This document shows, in pieces, positions 1 to 9,582 of a stretch of DNA of 64,000 nucleotides (its first letter is position 1; every line of letters begins with the position of its first letter). Origin of the DNA: UBA7702 sp040776805. Lineage in GTDB: Bacteria > Bacillota > Dehalobacteriia > UBA7702. A model generated the notes under the pieces. That model saw only the letters and a list, made by a program, of their open reading frames with translations, was not told the origin of the DNA and did no database searches. The DNA lies in NCBI GenBank assembly GCA_040776805.1, contig JAXGZS010000007.1, positions 1 through 64,000 of the forward strand, written 5' to 3'. A program made the translations under genes and the position numbers.

Positions 1-2343
1 AGCCTCTGCCAGTGCAGCTCCAGTGCCTGGATTGAAAACATTCATAGATAACTCGCGCACATATGGATGCTGTGTGAGATAGCGTTCTATCTTCTCTGCA
101 ATCACTTCTCCGGTTATATCTGATCCCACATCAGTCGGTGCACTCAACCCAAGCGCAGAGCATATCTCCGCCATCAACCCTCTTGTATTTACTTCGGATG
201 GGGGCATATAAACTGCCCAGAAAGTATTGATGTTGTCTATGGCTGTAAATATTCGGCCATCTTTATTTGGTACGGCAACAGAAAACGCGTAAGGGCGCAG
301 CGATTCCAACAATGCTTGACGAACCACGGAAATCGCTTCTTTCCCTGATTGAGCCGCTTTTGTAATCCACTGTTCGCCGAGACTTGTCCAGCAAGAAAAC
401 CACTGCACACGCAATGGATGCGTCGGCGACAACAGAATGGATTCTTTGCGATTACCGCGATAATCAGTCAATACGACATAAACAGAATCAATTGCAAGCA
501 CGCTACGAATAGTCCCAACGATTGAGTGTAGTTCCTGACCCTGCGCCGTATTTGCCATATGAAACAGACTGCTCAACAATTCGTAGTAAGATACCGCATA
601 GTCTAAGCACTCTTGCTTTGCATTCCGATAGAGAAAGCCCTGAGAAATGGAGCCGGTTTCGCCTTGTCGTATCATCTCGAAGAGCTTTCGTCTCGCGCTG
701 AAAAAGCTTGACAAGGTAGCTGTTGCAGGAATATCCAGCTCCGTTTTTTGAAAATCACCTACTGTTCCCATATTGACAGACAGATGAAAATTAAAAGCTT
801 TATCCGGCTCAGCTAATATGGATTGCTCAATGTCTTTCAGAGTTCTGGAAACAGGAATTTGCCGTGTACCTTCACCTTCGAATTTGACAAGCAATGTATC
901 CTGTTTGGCGGTCTTTCGAGAACGACTGCTTTCGACCCATGAAACTCCGGCAGGCATTTCAAGGGGTTCTCGCTCATCACCTAAAGCTGTCATTTGCAAT
1001 GTAAATAACGCATGTTCAACGCTTGTCTCTATCTGGACTGCGCGTTGCGGTGTATCCGCATCTATTGTCCCCTCTTTTAGAATATAAAACAGAGGACTTT
1101 CAACTATGGATGTTTCTGACAGAGGGATAGGGTCATCATCTGATGTCCAAGGAGTTACTCGAACATAATGCCAGCCTTCATCAAAATCGAACTTATCCAA
1201 TTTCGCAATGTTCGCAGTGCATTTCGCACGATTGCCTGTCCACGCATTGATTTTTTTCGCTTTTCCGACAGCGCCACCGTCTCTGGACAGTATTTGCACT
1301 GTAAAATGTGCTAATCCCCTGACTTTTGCGGGAAGGGGGCTTACTTCAAAGCTGATGTTCATCTTCCTCGTTTTGCTCGGAATCAGAACTTTTTGCCCTA
1401 CCAAGTCAACCAGTCTCTCGTCGCGTTCCTTATCGGGGACCTCCGGTAACTCTGCTATCACACTGTGAATCTTGATGCTATCAAGGTTCAAGTCGTCCTT
1501 AAAGACCCATTTGTGGAACGAAAGCCCCCACCAAGTTTTATCGATGGCGATCAGCGGCATCCATGTCTTTGTTTCTTGCAAATCGTACTTGTCAAAAAAT
1601 ACAATGATGTTCTTCTCCATTTGCGGGTCTTTTAGGTTCAACCCAGTAATGCGCCCACGGAAAGACTTATGAGAATCCAGTAAGCCGTTCACGATTTCCT
1701 TGTTTTTCATGATTCTGGATTCAAAATTTACAGTCTCTGCGAAGACTTTGAAATCTGGTATCAGTGAAAGCTCGTACAGGGAAGCTCCAAGCGTTTCCCC
1801 GTCAATACCATTTTCCATCGCCGTGAGCAAGTATCGGACTTTTACGACAGCATTAACAACAAGATTTTTGTCGTGCGCACAGCATGAAAACAGGTTATGA
1901 ACATGCCCCGCAAGCGTCTGTGGAATACAGTCAAGTAAAGAGGCGAGAATGTCTTCGTATATCGTGTCGAAAGAGATGTCTTCAAAAGTTGCAACACCAA
2001 AGGAATCTTCAGCACTTGTGCGAAGATACGAAGGAATGAAGACGAGCAGGCAGGGGCGCAGATTGCCTTCATCATCGGGATTACGCAATTCAACCAACTT
2101 TGTTGATGTAATGTGATATGGCTTCACAGCCTCGCCATTGCCACAGAGTATGAATATATTCTCATTTGATGCAGCTTTTCGCAAGGTAATACAAACCAAT
2201 TCCATGACTTCCGTGTCAAGGTCGGTGACTCTCATGCAATGCCCAGCGCCCCTTGAAGATAGAATCTGCTCCAGCTTAGGGCAGATAGACTCAGCGAGAG
2301 CTTTACTCAATCGTTCGGATGATAGTTTCTTAAATGCACTCAT
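1..2343 (-). CDS. Large defence-operon protein, DptH/ATPase-like, partial (C-terminus outside window)
   Basis: An open frame of 781 codons runs leftward from an ATG at 2341-2343 to the window edge without a stop. The ATG overlaps the TGA of the upstream 560-residue gene (ATGA), so translation is coupled. The visible part starts MSAFKKLSSERLSKAL and ends near NVFNPGTGAALAEA. I see no Walker A motif in it; in DptH-type proteins the HerA/FtsK-like ATPase domain is C-terminal and would lie outside the window. Its place as the last gene of a methyltransferase/HsdS/NERD-kinase operon suggests the large ATPase effector of a MADS-like system. That assignment is inferred from context and overall layout, not from a catalytic motif. 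It could equally be an unrelated large effector. Confidence 0.6.
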   Translation of the reverse strand, partial: MSAFKKLSSERLSKALAESICPKLEQILSSRGAGHCMRVTDLDTEVMELVCITLRKAASNENIFILCGNGEAVKPYHITSTKLVELRNPDDEGNLRPCLLVFIPSYLRTSAEDSFGVATFEDISFDTIYEDILASLLDCIPQTLAGHVHNLFSCCAHDKNLVVNAVVKVRYLLTAMENGIDGETLGASLYELSLIPDFKVFAETVNFESRIMKNKEIVNGLLDSHKSFRGRITGLNLKDPQMEKNIIVFFDKYDLQETKTWMPLIAIDKTWWGLSFHKWVFKDDLNLDSIKIHSVIAELPEVPDKERDERLVDLVGQKVLIPSKTRKMNISFEVSPLPAKVRGLAHFTVQILSRDGGAVGKAKKINAWTGNRAKCTANIAKLDKFDFDEGWHYVRVTPWTSDDDPIPLSETSIVESPLFYILKEGTIDADTPQRAVQIETSVEHALFTLQMTALGDEREPLEMPAGVSWVESSRSRKTAKQDTLLVKFEGEGTRQIPVSRTLKDIEQSILAEPDKAFNFHLSVNMGTVGDFQKTELDIPATATLSSFFSARRKLFEMIRQGETGSISQGFLYRNAKQECLDYAVSYYELLSSLFHMANTAQGQELHSIVGTIRSVLAIDSVYVVLTDYRGNRKESILLSPTHPLRVQWFSCWTSLGEQWITKAAQSGKEAISVVRQALLESLRPYAFSVAVPNKDGRIFTAIDNINTFWAVYMPPSEVNTRGLMAEICSALGLSAPTDVGSDITGEVIAEKIERYLTQHPYVRELSMNVFNPGTGAALAEA

Positions 2344-4022
2344 GAAGAAGACCTCCTGCTGCCGCCATCCGTTCCAGCTCGATTAATTACATATCGAGGC
2401 GACACCTTCTGTGTAATATAAGCATCAGACAAGTCTTCATAAAACCCTATTTCACGAAGACGCCGCTTGAAGCTTTCCGTGTTGTGACGCAAAGCCCGTT
2501 TATCAATGATGCTGTCAGACTGGTCTGCGGCGGGGAGACGGTCAATGTACAATCCATATCTGGTTCTGAGAAAATCCAGTAAATCTTCAACCCGAATATC
2601 TCGTGTAAGGAATTGTCCATCTTCAAATGACAATACAGCAATTTGAAGAAGAACTTCCAACAGCTTGCTTCCCATCACAAAACGTCGGCGACCATCCTTG
2701 ACACGTGGCTGCGCAAGTAAGCCGTTCTCCTTATTCTTCAGCAAAAGAGAGTCAAGGAATTCTGTGATGTATTGTCTATGGAAGCGGCTCCGGTAAGCCA
2801 TCAGTATTTCAATATAAGAATCGAATGGCTCAAGGTGCATCCCCATCACTTCTTTTATCTCCGGGTCAGCATCGCCGCTTCCATCCGTCACTTCTTCGAT
2901 AAGAGAAGCGAGCCTAGCATCAAAATAAGGATTCCTTTGGGAGTCATATTCCTTGTTTTGCAATGCAACAAGGTCAGCCACAGAAAAAACGCCGCTTGCT
3001 GGGGCAATCAGTTTTCCTGTCTTGTGGCACAGATAATCCGCCATTTCATCAAGCTTCTTGACGATGAAATTCGCCTGAATGAATGATGGTATTTTCCTAT
3101 AATAATTCTCTGCGGACTGTTCTGCCAAGTGAACCATCTGAGGATTGTTCACTCCACCCATATCAACAACAAGCGGAACGCTGAACGGGCAACCTTCCAA
3201 TGCGTTGTCGAAACTCGGATTTACCGGGCAATTTGCTATTCCACAATGGGTATTTCCACAATGCTGTTTGGCAAACTGCGGGAGTATCGTCAAGAGCCGA
3301 ATATGATATATAGACAAATGAAACGCCATCAGCGTCTTGATATAGTCAACCAAGACCGAACGCGGTATGAATTGTTCATATGCCAGCAAGCGAAGAATAT
3401 CGTCAGCCAGTATATCCGCTTGCCCAATACAAAGCGGCTCTACGCGGACAGGTTCCCTGGAGTCTTTTGCGTCCTGCGTCACTTGACTATCCAAACGGAG
3501 GATGGCTTGCGTCTCCACGTCGATAGCAATGTTGGGATTGTACCGGTCTGTGACCATGTCAATTGCGGTAAAGAAAAACCTCTTCAGCGCGTCCCTGACA
3601 GCTTGTCCTTTGCCTTTACGGGCATAGTAGAGCATCCAGTACAACTGCTCTGAGGCGTTGTAATCTCGCGTGTGCTTTGCATTGCGGAATTTGTATGTAT
3701 TGCCATGCAAAGGTCGTGGTGCGGCAAACGACTGATTGGCCTTGCCGCGATTGACAACATCCATCAAATCGGTCTCAATCCATTTCTGTACGATTTGAGG
3801 ATATTGTTCAAATCCGTCAAACCACTCCGGATGATCAAGAAACTCTTCCGTGAATTTGTCAATTTCAAGGTCATTGCTCCGAGGTGGCCTCCGACTGGTG
3901 TACCCGTCGTATTTCAGTCGCGGAAAAAGCATCGTGAGAACCCTGTCCATTTCAATGTGCTTGAAATCAACATATGTGGTTTTGGGGATGCGGAATTCTT
4001 TGTCCTTTCCCTTGATACTCAT
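2340..4022 (-). CDS. Unknown 560-residue protein of the defence operon
   Basis: The protein has 560 residues and overlaps both neighbours by 4 nt, so it is co-translated with the NERD-kinase gene and the DptH-like gene. I do not recognise a catalytic family. It looks soluble, with no signal peptide and no membrane segment. A cysteine/histidine-rich stretch near residues 245-275 (HCGNTHCGIANC, then a further Cys about 13 residues on) could bind zinc. The C-terminal part is basic and contains GRRRFVMG. Fixed position between the kinase and the large terminal gene suggests a structural or adaptor subunit of the same complex, as in eight-gene MADS-type operons. That role is inferred from synteny only. 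Confidence 0.7.
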   Translation of the reverse strand: MSIKGKDKEFRIPKTTYVDFKHIEMDRVLTMLFPRLKYDGYTSRRPPRSNDLEIDKFTEEFLDHPEWFDGFEQYPQIVQKWIETDLMDVVNRGKANQSFAAPRPLHGNTYKFRNAKHTRDYNASEQLYWMLYYARKGKGQAVRDALKRFFFTAIDMVTDRYNPNIAIDVETQAILRLDSQVTQDAKDSREPVRVEPLCIGQADILADDILRLLAYEQFIPRSVLVDYIKTLMAFHLSIYHIRLLTILPQFAKQHCGNTHCGIANCPVNPSFDNALEGCPFSVPLVVDMGGVNNPQMVHLAEQSAENYYRKIPSFIQANFIVKKLDEMADYLCHKTGKLIAPASGVFSVADLVALQNKEYDSQRNPYFDARLASLIEEVTDGSGDADPEIKEVMGMHLEPFDSYIEILMAYRSRFHRQYITEFLDSLLLKNKENGLLAQPRVKDGRRRFVMGSKLLEVLLQIAVLSFEDGQFLTRDIRVEDLLDFLRTRYGLYIDRLPAADQSDSIIDKRALRHNTESFKRRLREIGFYEDLSDAYITQKVSPRYVINRAGTDGGSRRSSS

Positions 4023-7000
4023 TGGTTCCCCCTCCTTTCGATGCTCTCCATATGTAAAACCCCTTCACTGTCTCGTTGAATCTGGTAGAACGCTATGCCG
4101 TTTTCCGTAAGCAATACTTCCTGGTAAGGTGCGGCAGCAAGCATGTTTTTGAAGACGGAGAGGCTTAGATAGAAACTTTCCTGTTCTTCTACACTTGGCA
4201 CATAGCCGCTATTCAGTCTTGTCAGCATCTCATGCACATCAAGGTTGATTTTCAACGAAGCAGAAGCGCTGCCGTGCTCCGATTGATAGGTCAAAAGAAG
4301 ACTATCCGGCAGATGCTCCAGATAAGCATTCCCGCTTTGGCTTGCTCTTTGCAATGAAAAACAAGAACCGCTGAAAAGCCGATAACTACGTATCGTGCCT
4401 TTGTCCACGCGTCTGACGCGTAACGCAAGCTGTTTGCCAAGCCGTTCGGGTGCGGTCAATCCTTCGCCTCTATTGATGGCGAGAATATACTGTTCAGCGC
4501 TTACACTTGTGCCTTCTGCCATAGTCTGCACCATATCAGCAAACTGGCGCACCCCTTTGTACGGAAGCATATCCATCCAGATTTTTTCGCCGCCGTCACG
4601 ACATTCAAAGAAATGTCTACGGCGCAAGTGCGACAGATATCTGTGGTGTTTCTCCATCAAAAACGCACGGTTGCCGGAAGAATAGTCTCTTGGCAAAGCA
4701 CGGAACAAAACATCTACGATGTCATCGTCATATTGGTCACGCAAGTTGAAAGAAAAACGATTTCCCTTCTTCAATTGCGGAGAGAACATTCCCAAATCCC
4801 TGTCAAGTGCGGGATTGCTCACATCCGACATATCAATTTCACGAAGCAGCGCGATGAGCCTGTCTTGTGATGGTTTGCTGCCGCCCATCCATGAATTGAA
4901 ATAGTAGCTGTCGAGTATTTCATGTTTCACATCTTCGCCGCCGCTTTGGTACATAGAATGTATTTCATCACAGTTTTTTGTCCCAACAAGCATGAAGGAT
5001 AACGCTGAGCGCAAATCTCTCATCGTGATGTGCATTCGACTGCGGAAGTGCGTGATGGAATAGAGGTATTTCAATCGTTCTGTGACTTTTGCTCCAATGA
5101 CTTTATCTTGGAAAGTACGAACATTGTGCTGAATATAGCATTTTCCTTTCAAGTCGCAAGATTCGCAAGCAGTCCAATACTCGCTTTGAACCATCTTTTG
5201 AAGCATTCGCTCCATAATAGATGCAGTATTTTCGCTATCCGCTACTACGGAACGCATATTCAGATTGATGACCATCACGCCGTGAAGCAATTCCGGCATC
5301 GTATTCAAACCGCTTTGGACGATTTTCAACAGCAGCGGGAACTTGTCGCTGTGTTCTAACAGGAAGTCAACCAATCGGCCTTCGTTGATGGCAATAATGC
5401 GAGTTTGCGAATCAGACCATAAAGCGGAAGCATCACCACTATACGGACCGAAGAACTTGTCCAAGACTTCATCATTTTGCTCGTTTCCTTCGTCTTGGCT
5501 ACCGTCGTAGTTGCTCAAGAATGTATGCTCATCAAGGCGAAATAAAGCACCGTTGGCTCCCCGCTGGATGGTCGCACCTTTGCTCTCAAGTACAGATTCG
5601 AATTGCTGAATGAAAGCTGTTTTCCCGTCGCCGGCGTTGCCGCTGATGATGACCAACCGATGTTCACCGGCCAGCAAGGAAGGAACCAGCCTCTTATCCA
5701 GAAGCGTTGGGATATAGATCTCTTTCCCAATTGCATCCAAGCCGCGCGTCCCTGCGTTTGAGACACGACTCTGGCTGAATAGGGTCAGCAGGTAACTTAC
5801 ATAAGGATTGAAGTTCTTTTTCCCTGTGCCGAAGCCAGGGAATATGCTACCTTGTTCTCGATCAATACCAAGGCTGTCTGCCGTCGTGTTCCTGAATTGC
5901 TTTATCGTTTCTAATGCAGATAACACTTCTTCTGCTGAAGCAAAGCGCTCCGTACGATTGGGGGCGATGAGCTTTTCGATGAAGTTGATGAACGGCTGTG
6001 TTAGTTCACTGCCGCCCCTGAATTGCCGAATATCCCTCGGCGGAGTATTAAGAGGCGGATTTATCTCGCTGAAAGGGTATTTGCCTGCGGTCAAGCATTC
6101 ATATAGAGTGATGCCCAAAGCATAAATGTCACGGTCGATACGGTCTAGCTCTTGCGGTTCTGCTGTGTAGTCGTAATCAGGTGGGATATAGCGCTTGGTT
6201 CCACCGCCGACAACATGGGTTTCATCCGCAGTCACCGACACATTGAAGTCGATGATGCGAACACCATTATCCGTCCACAATAGATTTGACGGCTTGATGT
6301 CCTGATGAAAGACCCCATTTTTGTGAAGATGGGCAAGCCCTTCTGCGGTCTCCCTTACAATGCGAACGCAATCAAGCAAAGTAAGAGTTTCGGCATCCAT
6401 CATATCGGACACATCCAACCCATCCACATATTCAAAAAGGATGAATGGCGTTCGCTCCGTATCGGTAAGCCTGTCCGCATAAACTACTTTCACAACATGC
6501 GGGTGTTCCGGCAGTGAGCTCAGCGCCTTGTATTCTTTCTTCATCCGCTGAAAGACGCTGAGGCGGTCTTTGGTTACCAACTTCATGACCCTTACCACAT
6601 CGCCAAACACGTCAAATACTTTGTATGTCACGCCAAAGCCGCCGGAACCAAACTTCTTTTGCACGCGAAAACGCTCCTGCAACAAGAAATCCTGCGGAAG
6701 ATTGGCAAGCAAAACCGGCGATATTGATGGGGAAGCGGCTTCTCCGGCAGATTCCGCTTCTCCCTCAACGGCTTCAGGCAATATGATGGCATCCAGCGCT
6801 TTATCTGCGACGGCGGCACTGACATGACGATCTTCTGGGTCAAACTCACAAAACAGCTGTAACCATTCATCAATTCCCTTTGGCAAATCACTGTTTAGTT
6901 CCGAGGGCTTGAGCGGGAATTTGCCATCAGCCTCCAACATTTGGTCAGTGCTTTCGAAAGGTGCTTCCCCAGTCAACAGCTCATAGAAAATCAGTCCTGC

Positions 7001-8173
7001 CGAATAGAGGTCTGATGCGATGCTGGCTTGCGCCGGGTCTTTGTAGCATTCCGGAGCCTGATAGTCTGCTTCAAGGTCATCTACTATCTGATATGCTATT
7101 GTCTCTGCACGGCTTTTCCCCACTCGTGCGAAATCGAAGCCCGTCAAACGAACTTGACCACCCTTTGAGACAAGGATGTCGTCGGGGGTCAGATTGCGGT
7201 GGATGACTTCATAATGATGAGCATGGTCAAGCGCAGCCAAAACCCCATGCATCACTTGGAGCTTCTGGTCAAAAGTCAATGCCAACGAAGGCTTGATGAC
7301 ATGCAGTCGCAAGACGTATCCCGGTACATCTTCTGTCACAAGGACAAACCGGTCTTCCTCTTCTGTCGGAAAGAAATCTCTGACAGCAAGAATGTTTGCA
7401 TGGGAAGGCATATGTGCAACCGCCCGGTAAGCATTGCTGATACGCAGCAATTCTTCTTTCCGTGCATCTTCATCTTGATACGGGTCGGCTTGATAAACAC
7501 GCAGCCGTGCATGCCCGCCACTGCTCCCAAGGAGGTTATGCTTGGCTCGGTATTCCGAATATCGGTCTGTACCGCCCAGCTTTTCTTCCACTTGCCATTC
7601 GCGGAATACCAGCGCGGAGGTTTTAGCTTTTCCGCGACCGGTTATCACTTTGGCAACTTGAGATGAATAGGGGAGGATATTGTCTAAAAAATGAGCCGGT
7701 ATCTTAGTTTTGTCCTGAAAATACTTCAGGCAATGTTTGATGTCTGTAACATCCGGGCTATCCCTACCATCGCGGTCTGCCAGAGTAGCGTCATCTGCCG
7801 TCAACAGCACGACCGCATGAACATAGACTTTGCGAAGCTCTATCTGACCGGGATTGCTATCACAGATGATATTGTGCATGACTTTTGCATGGCTGCGTAG
7901 CTTTGCTAAAGGGGAAACGAATGGCTGACGGCCTTCCGGATACCATTTGGAGCCAATCACGTCGATGTTGCCCTTGGTTCCCTTGATGTCTACCAGATAT
8001 ACCGCATGGGGTGCGATGATTGCCACATCAATCTCGAACACCTCATTCTGCTTGCGCATTTCGAAATTGTGTATGACAATCCAGCCATCCGGAAGACGGT
8101 CGCGAAGGAAACCGATAGCTTTGCGCTCGGCATCATTGACAGGTTGTCCGATAGGTATGACCTTCGCCATCAT
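4019..8173 (-). CDS. NERD nuclease-like domain, two kinase-like domains and P-loop ATPase (PglW-like)
   Basis: The protein has 1384 residues. Residues 15-130 form a NERD domain with E47, D49 and D62-x-K64, a PD-(D/E)XK-type site. Residues about 210-465 are a kinase fold in which HRD reads HRN (about 325) and DFG reads DFA, so it is probably a pseudokinase. Residues about 500-745 are a second kinase with a glycine loop (GSGGFG), HQDIKPSN (about 623) and DFN, likely active. A Walker A motif, GNAGDGKT, lies near residue 849, followed by a long STAND/ATPase-like tail with a Cys cluster (CESCDLKGKC). NERD-kinase fusion is the hallmark of PglW in phage growth limitation and of the kinase in MADS. 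It overlaps HsdS upstream and the unknown gene downstream by 4 nt each. The likely role is a phosphorylation-dependent sensor or switch of the defence system. Confidence 0.88.
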   Translation of the reverse strand: MMAKVIPIGQPVNDAERKAIGFLRDRLPDGWIVIHNFEMRKQNEVFEIDVAIIAPHAVYLVDIKGTKGNIDVIGSKWYPEGRQPFVSPLAKLRSHAKVMHNIICDSNPGQIELRKVYVHAVVLLTADDATLADRDGRDSPDVTDIKHCLKYFQDKTKIPAHFLDNILPYSSQVAKVITGRGKAKTSALVFREWQVEEKLGGTDRYSEYRAKHNLLGSSGGHARLRVYQADPYQDEDARKEELLRISNAYRAVAHMPSHANILAVRDFFPTEEEDRFVLVTEDVPGYVLRLHVIKPSLALTFDQKLQVMHGVLAALDHAHHYEVIHRNLTPDDILVSKGGQVRLTGFDFARVGKSRAETIAYQIVDDLEADYQAPECYKDPAQASIASDLYSAGLIFYELLTGEAPFESTDQMLEADGKFPLKPSELNSDLPKGIDEWLQLFCEFDPEDRHVSAAVADKALDAIILPEAVEGEAESAGEAASPSISPVLLANLPQDFLLQERFRVQKKFGSGGFGVTYKVFDVFGDVVRVMKLVTKDRLSVFQRMKKEYKALSSLPEHPHVVKVVYADRLTDTERTPFILFEYVDGLDVSDMMDAETLTLLDCVRIVRETAEGLAHLHKNGVFHQDIKPSNLLWTDNGVRIIDFNVSVTADETHVVGGGTKRYIPPDYDYTAEPQELDRIDRDIYALGITLYECLTAGKYPFSEINPPLNTPPRDIRQFRGGSELTQPFINFIEKLIAPNRTERFASAEEVLSALETIKQFRNTTADSLGIDREQGSIFPGFGTGKKNFNPYVSYLLTLFSQSRVSNAGTRGLDAIGKEIYIPTLLDKRLVPSLLAGEHRLVIISGNAGDGKTAFIQQFESVLESKGATIQRGANGALFRLDEHTFLSNYDGSQDEGNEQNDEVLDKFFGPYSGDASALWSDSQTRIIAINEGRLVDFLLEHSDKFPLLLKIVQSGLNTMPELLHGVMVINLNMRSVVADSENTASIMERMLQKMVQSEYWTACESCDLKGKCYIQHNVRTFQDKVIGAKVTERLKYLYSITHFRSRMHITMRDLRSALSFMLVGTKNCDEIHSMYQSGGEDVKHEILDSYYFNSWMGGSKPSQDRLIALLREIDMSDVSNPALDRDLGMFSPQLKKGNRFSFNLRDQYDDDIVDVLFRALPRDYSSGNRAFLMEKHHRYLSHLRRRHFFECRDGGEKIWMDMLPYKGVRQFADMVQTMAEGTSVSAEQYILAINRGEGLTAPERLGKQLALRVRRVDKGTIRSYRLFSGSCFSLQRASQSGNAYLEHLPDSLLLTYQSEHGSASASLKINLDVHEMLTRLNSGYVPSVEEQESFYLSLSVFKNMLAAAPYQEVLLTENGIAFYQIQRDSEGVLHMESIERRGNQ

Positions 8174-9582
8174 TGCCCTCCTTCTTCGATTGCCTGTTCC
8201 ACAAGTGCACGAGCCTGGTATTCGTAGTCCTGTGCGTCTGCTCTGAGAATTCCTGCTTTCCGCACAGATTCATCAATCCGCTTTTCGATTTCATCAGGGC
8301 ACCGAGGAATCCACAATTTATACACATCCGATGCTGATATATGTGGTATCGAGCTCCCTGCTGCTGTTCTGATAAGCTGATGGTATCCAACGTCTGTCAA
8401 GCACAAGTAGGTATACAGATAACCTGCCGGTATTCTTGCTTTTTCAGTTTTTATTCGCAAAACATCAACAGATACACAACCGCCAGCAAAACGCCGGTCA
8501 GCCCAGACGCCTCTACCGATAATTCCACCGACCTGCCCACTCCTAGCCAACAAAATATCACCCTCATCCATAGCCCAGGCTTCATCCATTGGGAGCAAGC
8601 GTTTTGAAAGGAATCGAGTTGGGGCATAGCTAAGTTGAAATATCTCTCCACTCGTCAAGAATGGAACACCATATTCTTCATCTACAAATATCTGTTTCAA
8701 GCGTCCCGTCTCGTCAATTGAAATATCGAGGGCGGAGAACAAGTCTTTGTTTGGGAGATTTGCTATCATATCATCCGTCTTCAGTGAAACGGCATCATAA
8801 TACGTCGCTTCCATTCTGGCAACCATTTGCGAAGCATTGGCAAGTGTACAAGAAAATGACCGATAAGACATAGACATCCTGTCGGGGAACCCAAGAGTTT
8901 GATTGAGAGTCTCGCCACATTCCTTAAGTAAGGCTGCCGCTTCCACGCGCAAATCTGCGGCGCGTTGCACCAGCTCATGCGCCTTTTCCTCTACTACGCC
9001 AAGACGGGGGACGGGGAGGTCGGCAAGATGGCTCGGTTCAATGTGTTGAATAATCGCTCCATACGTTCCTGATACAACGAGTGGCACTCCAAATCGCCCT
9101 GCAAGAAAAGCATTGAGATAGCCATGTTGTATCTTTTCTGTATCAGCAACTACTTTCATAATGTCTTGATTTGACCAGCAACCAGCCATATCTTTTCGTG
9201 AGTACGCAATCTTTCCAATACTGCCTGAGCATGTAATGAGCGTCATATTTTCTGACACTTCAAGGAAATTGAGCTTGGAAGAGTATGCGTCTTTCTTGCT
9301 CAACAATGGCAAATTGGCTGTATCTGCTTGCTGCATCGTTGATGTTGTGAGAAATGGAACCCCAAACTCAGGGTATTCCACATAATTACGAGAAAACTGC
9401 GGGCCATTATAAATACCGCCGTTGTAGCCTTTTGTAAGACTATCCAATCGTTCAGTACGCTGTTTTTTCAACAGCTCTCGCGCCTCGATTGCACCTGAAA
9501 GATAGGGTCCGCAATCAAGACGATGTCCATCGTCTTCAATCCACTTACTTGGAATCACTTTCACCTGAAATTTTCTGCTCAT
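8170..9582 (-). CDS. Type I restriction specificity subunit (HsdS-like)
   Basis: I chose the ATG at 9582 (MSRKFQVKV), which overlaps the upstream TGA as ATGA and gives 470 residues; an upstream ATG at 9606 would make a 28-nt overlap. Two target-recognition halves are visible. Each ends in a helical segment (for example VEEKAHELVQRAADLRVEAAALL near residues 200-230, and the EKRIDESVRKAGILRADAQ tail), the usual HsdS arrangement. Conserved TRD-type phrases include GVPFLT in both halves and DILLARSGQVG. It would give sequence specificity to the two adjacent methyltransferases. No HsdR helicase-nuclease is found in the window, so this is not a standard type I restriction system. Confidence 0.88.
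   Translation of the reverse strand: MSRKFQVKVIPSKWIEDDGHRLDCGPYLSGAIEARELLKKQRTERLDSLTKGYNGGIYNGPQFSRNYVEYPEFGVPFLTTSTMQQADTANLPLLSKKDAYSSKLNFLEVSENMTLITCSGSIGKIAYSRKDMAGCWSNQDIMKVVADTEKIQHGYLNAFLAGRFGVPLVVSGTYGAIIQHIEPSHLADLPVPRLGVVEEKAHELVQRAADLRVEAAALLKECGETLNQTLGFPDRMSMSYRSFSCTLANASQMVARMEATYYDAVSLKTDDMIANLPNKDLFSALDISIDETGRLKQIFVDEEYGVPFLTSGEIFQLSYAPTRFLSKRLLPMDEAWAMDEGDILLARSGQVGGIIGRGVWADRRFAGGCVSVDVLRIKTEKARIPAGYLYTYLCLTDVGYHQLIRTAAGSSIPHISASDVYKLWIPRCPDEIEKRIDESVRKAGILRADAQDYEYQARALVEQAIEEGGQ

Noticed and set aside
818..4110. Several plus-strand open frames of 60-170 codons opposite the defence genes
   Set aside because: They lie wholly inside longer minus-strand genes with coupled starts and recognisable domains; none shows a ribosome site or a family motif.
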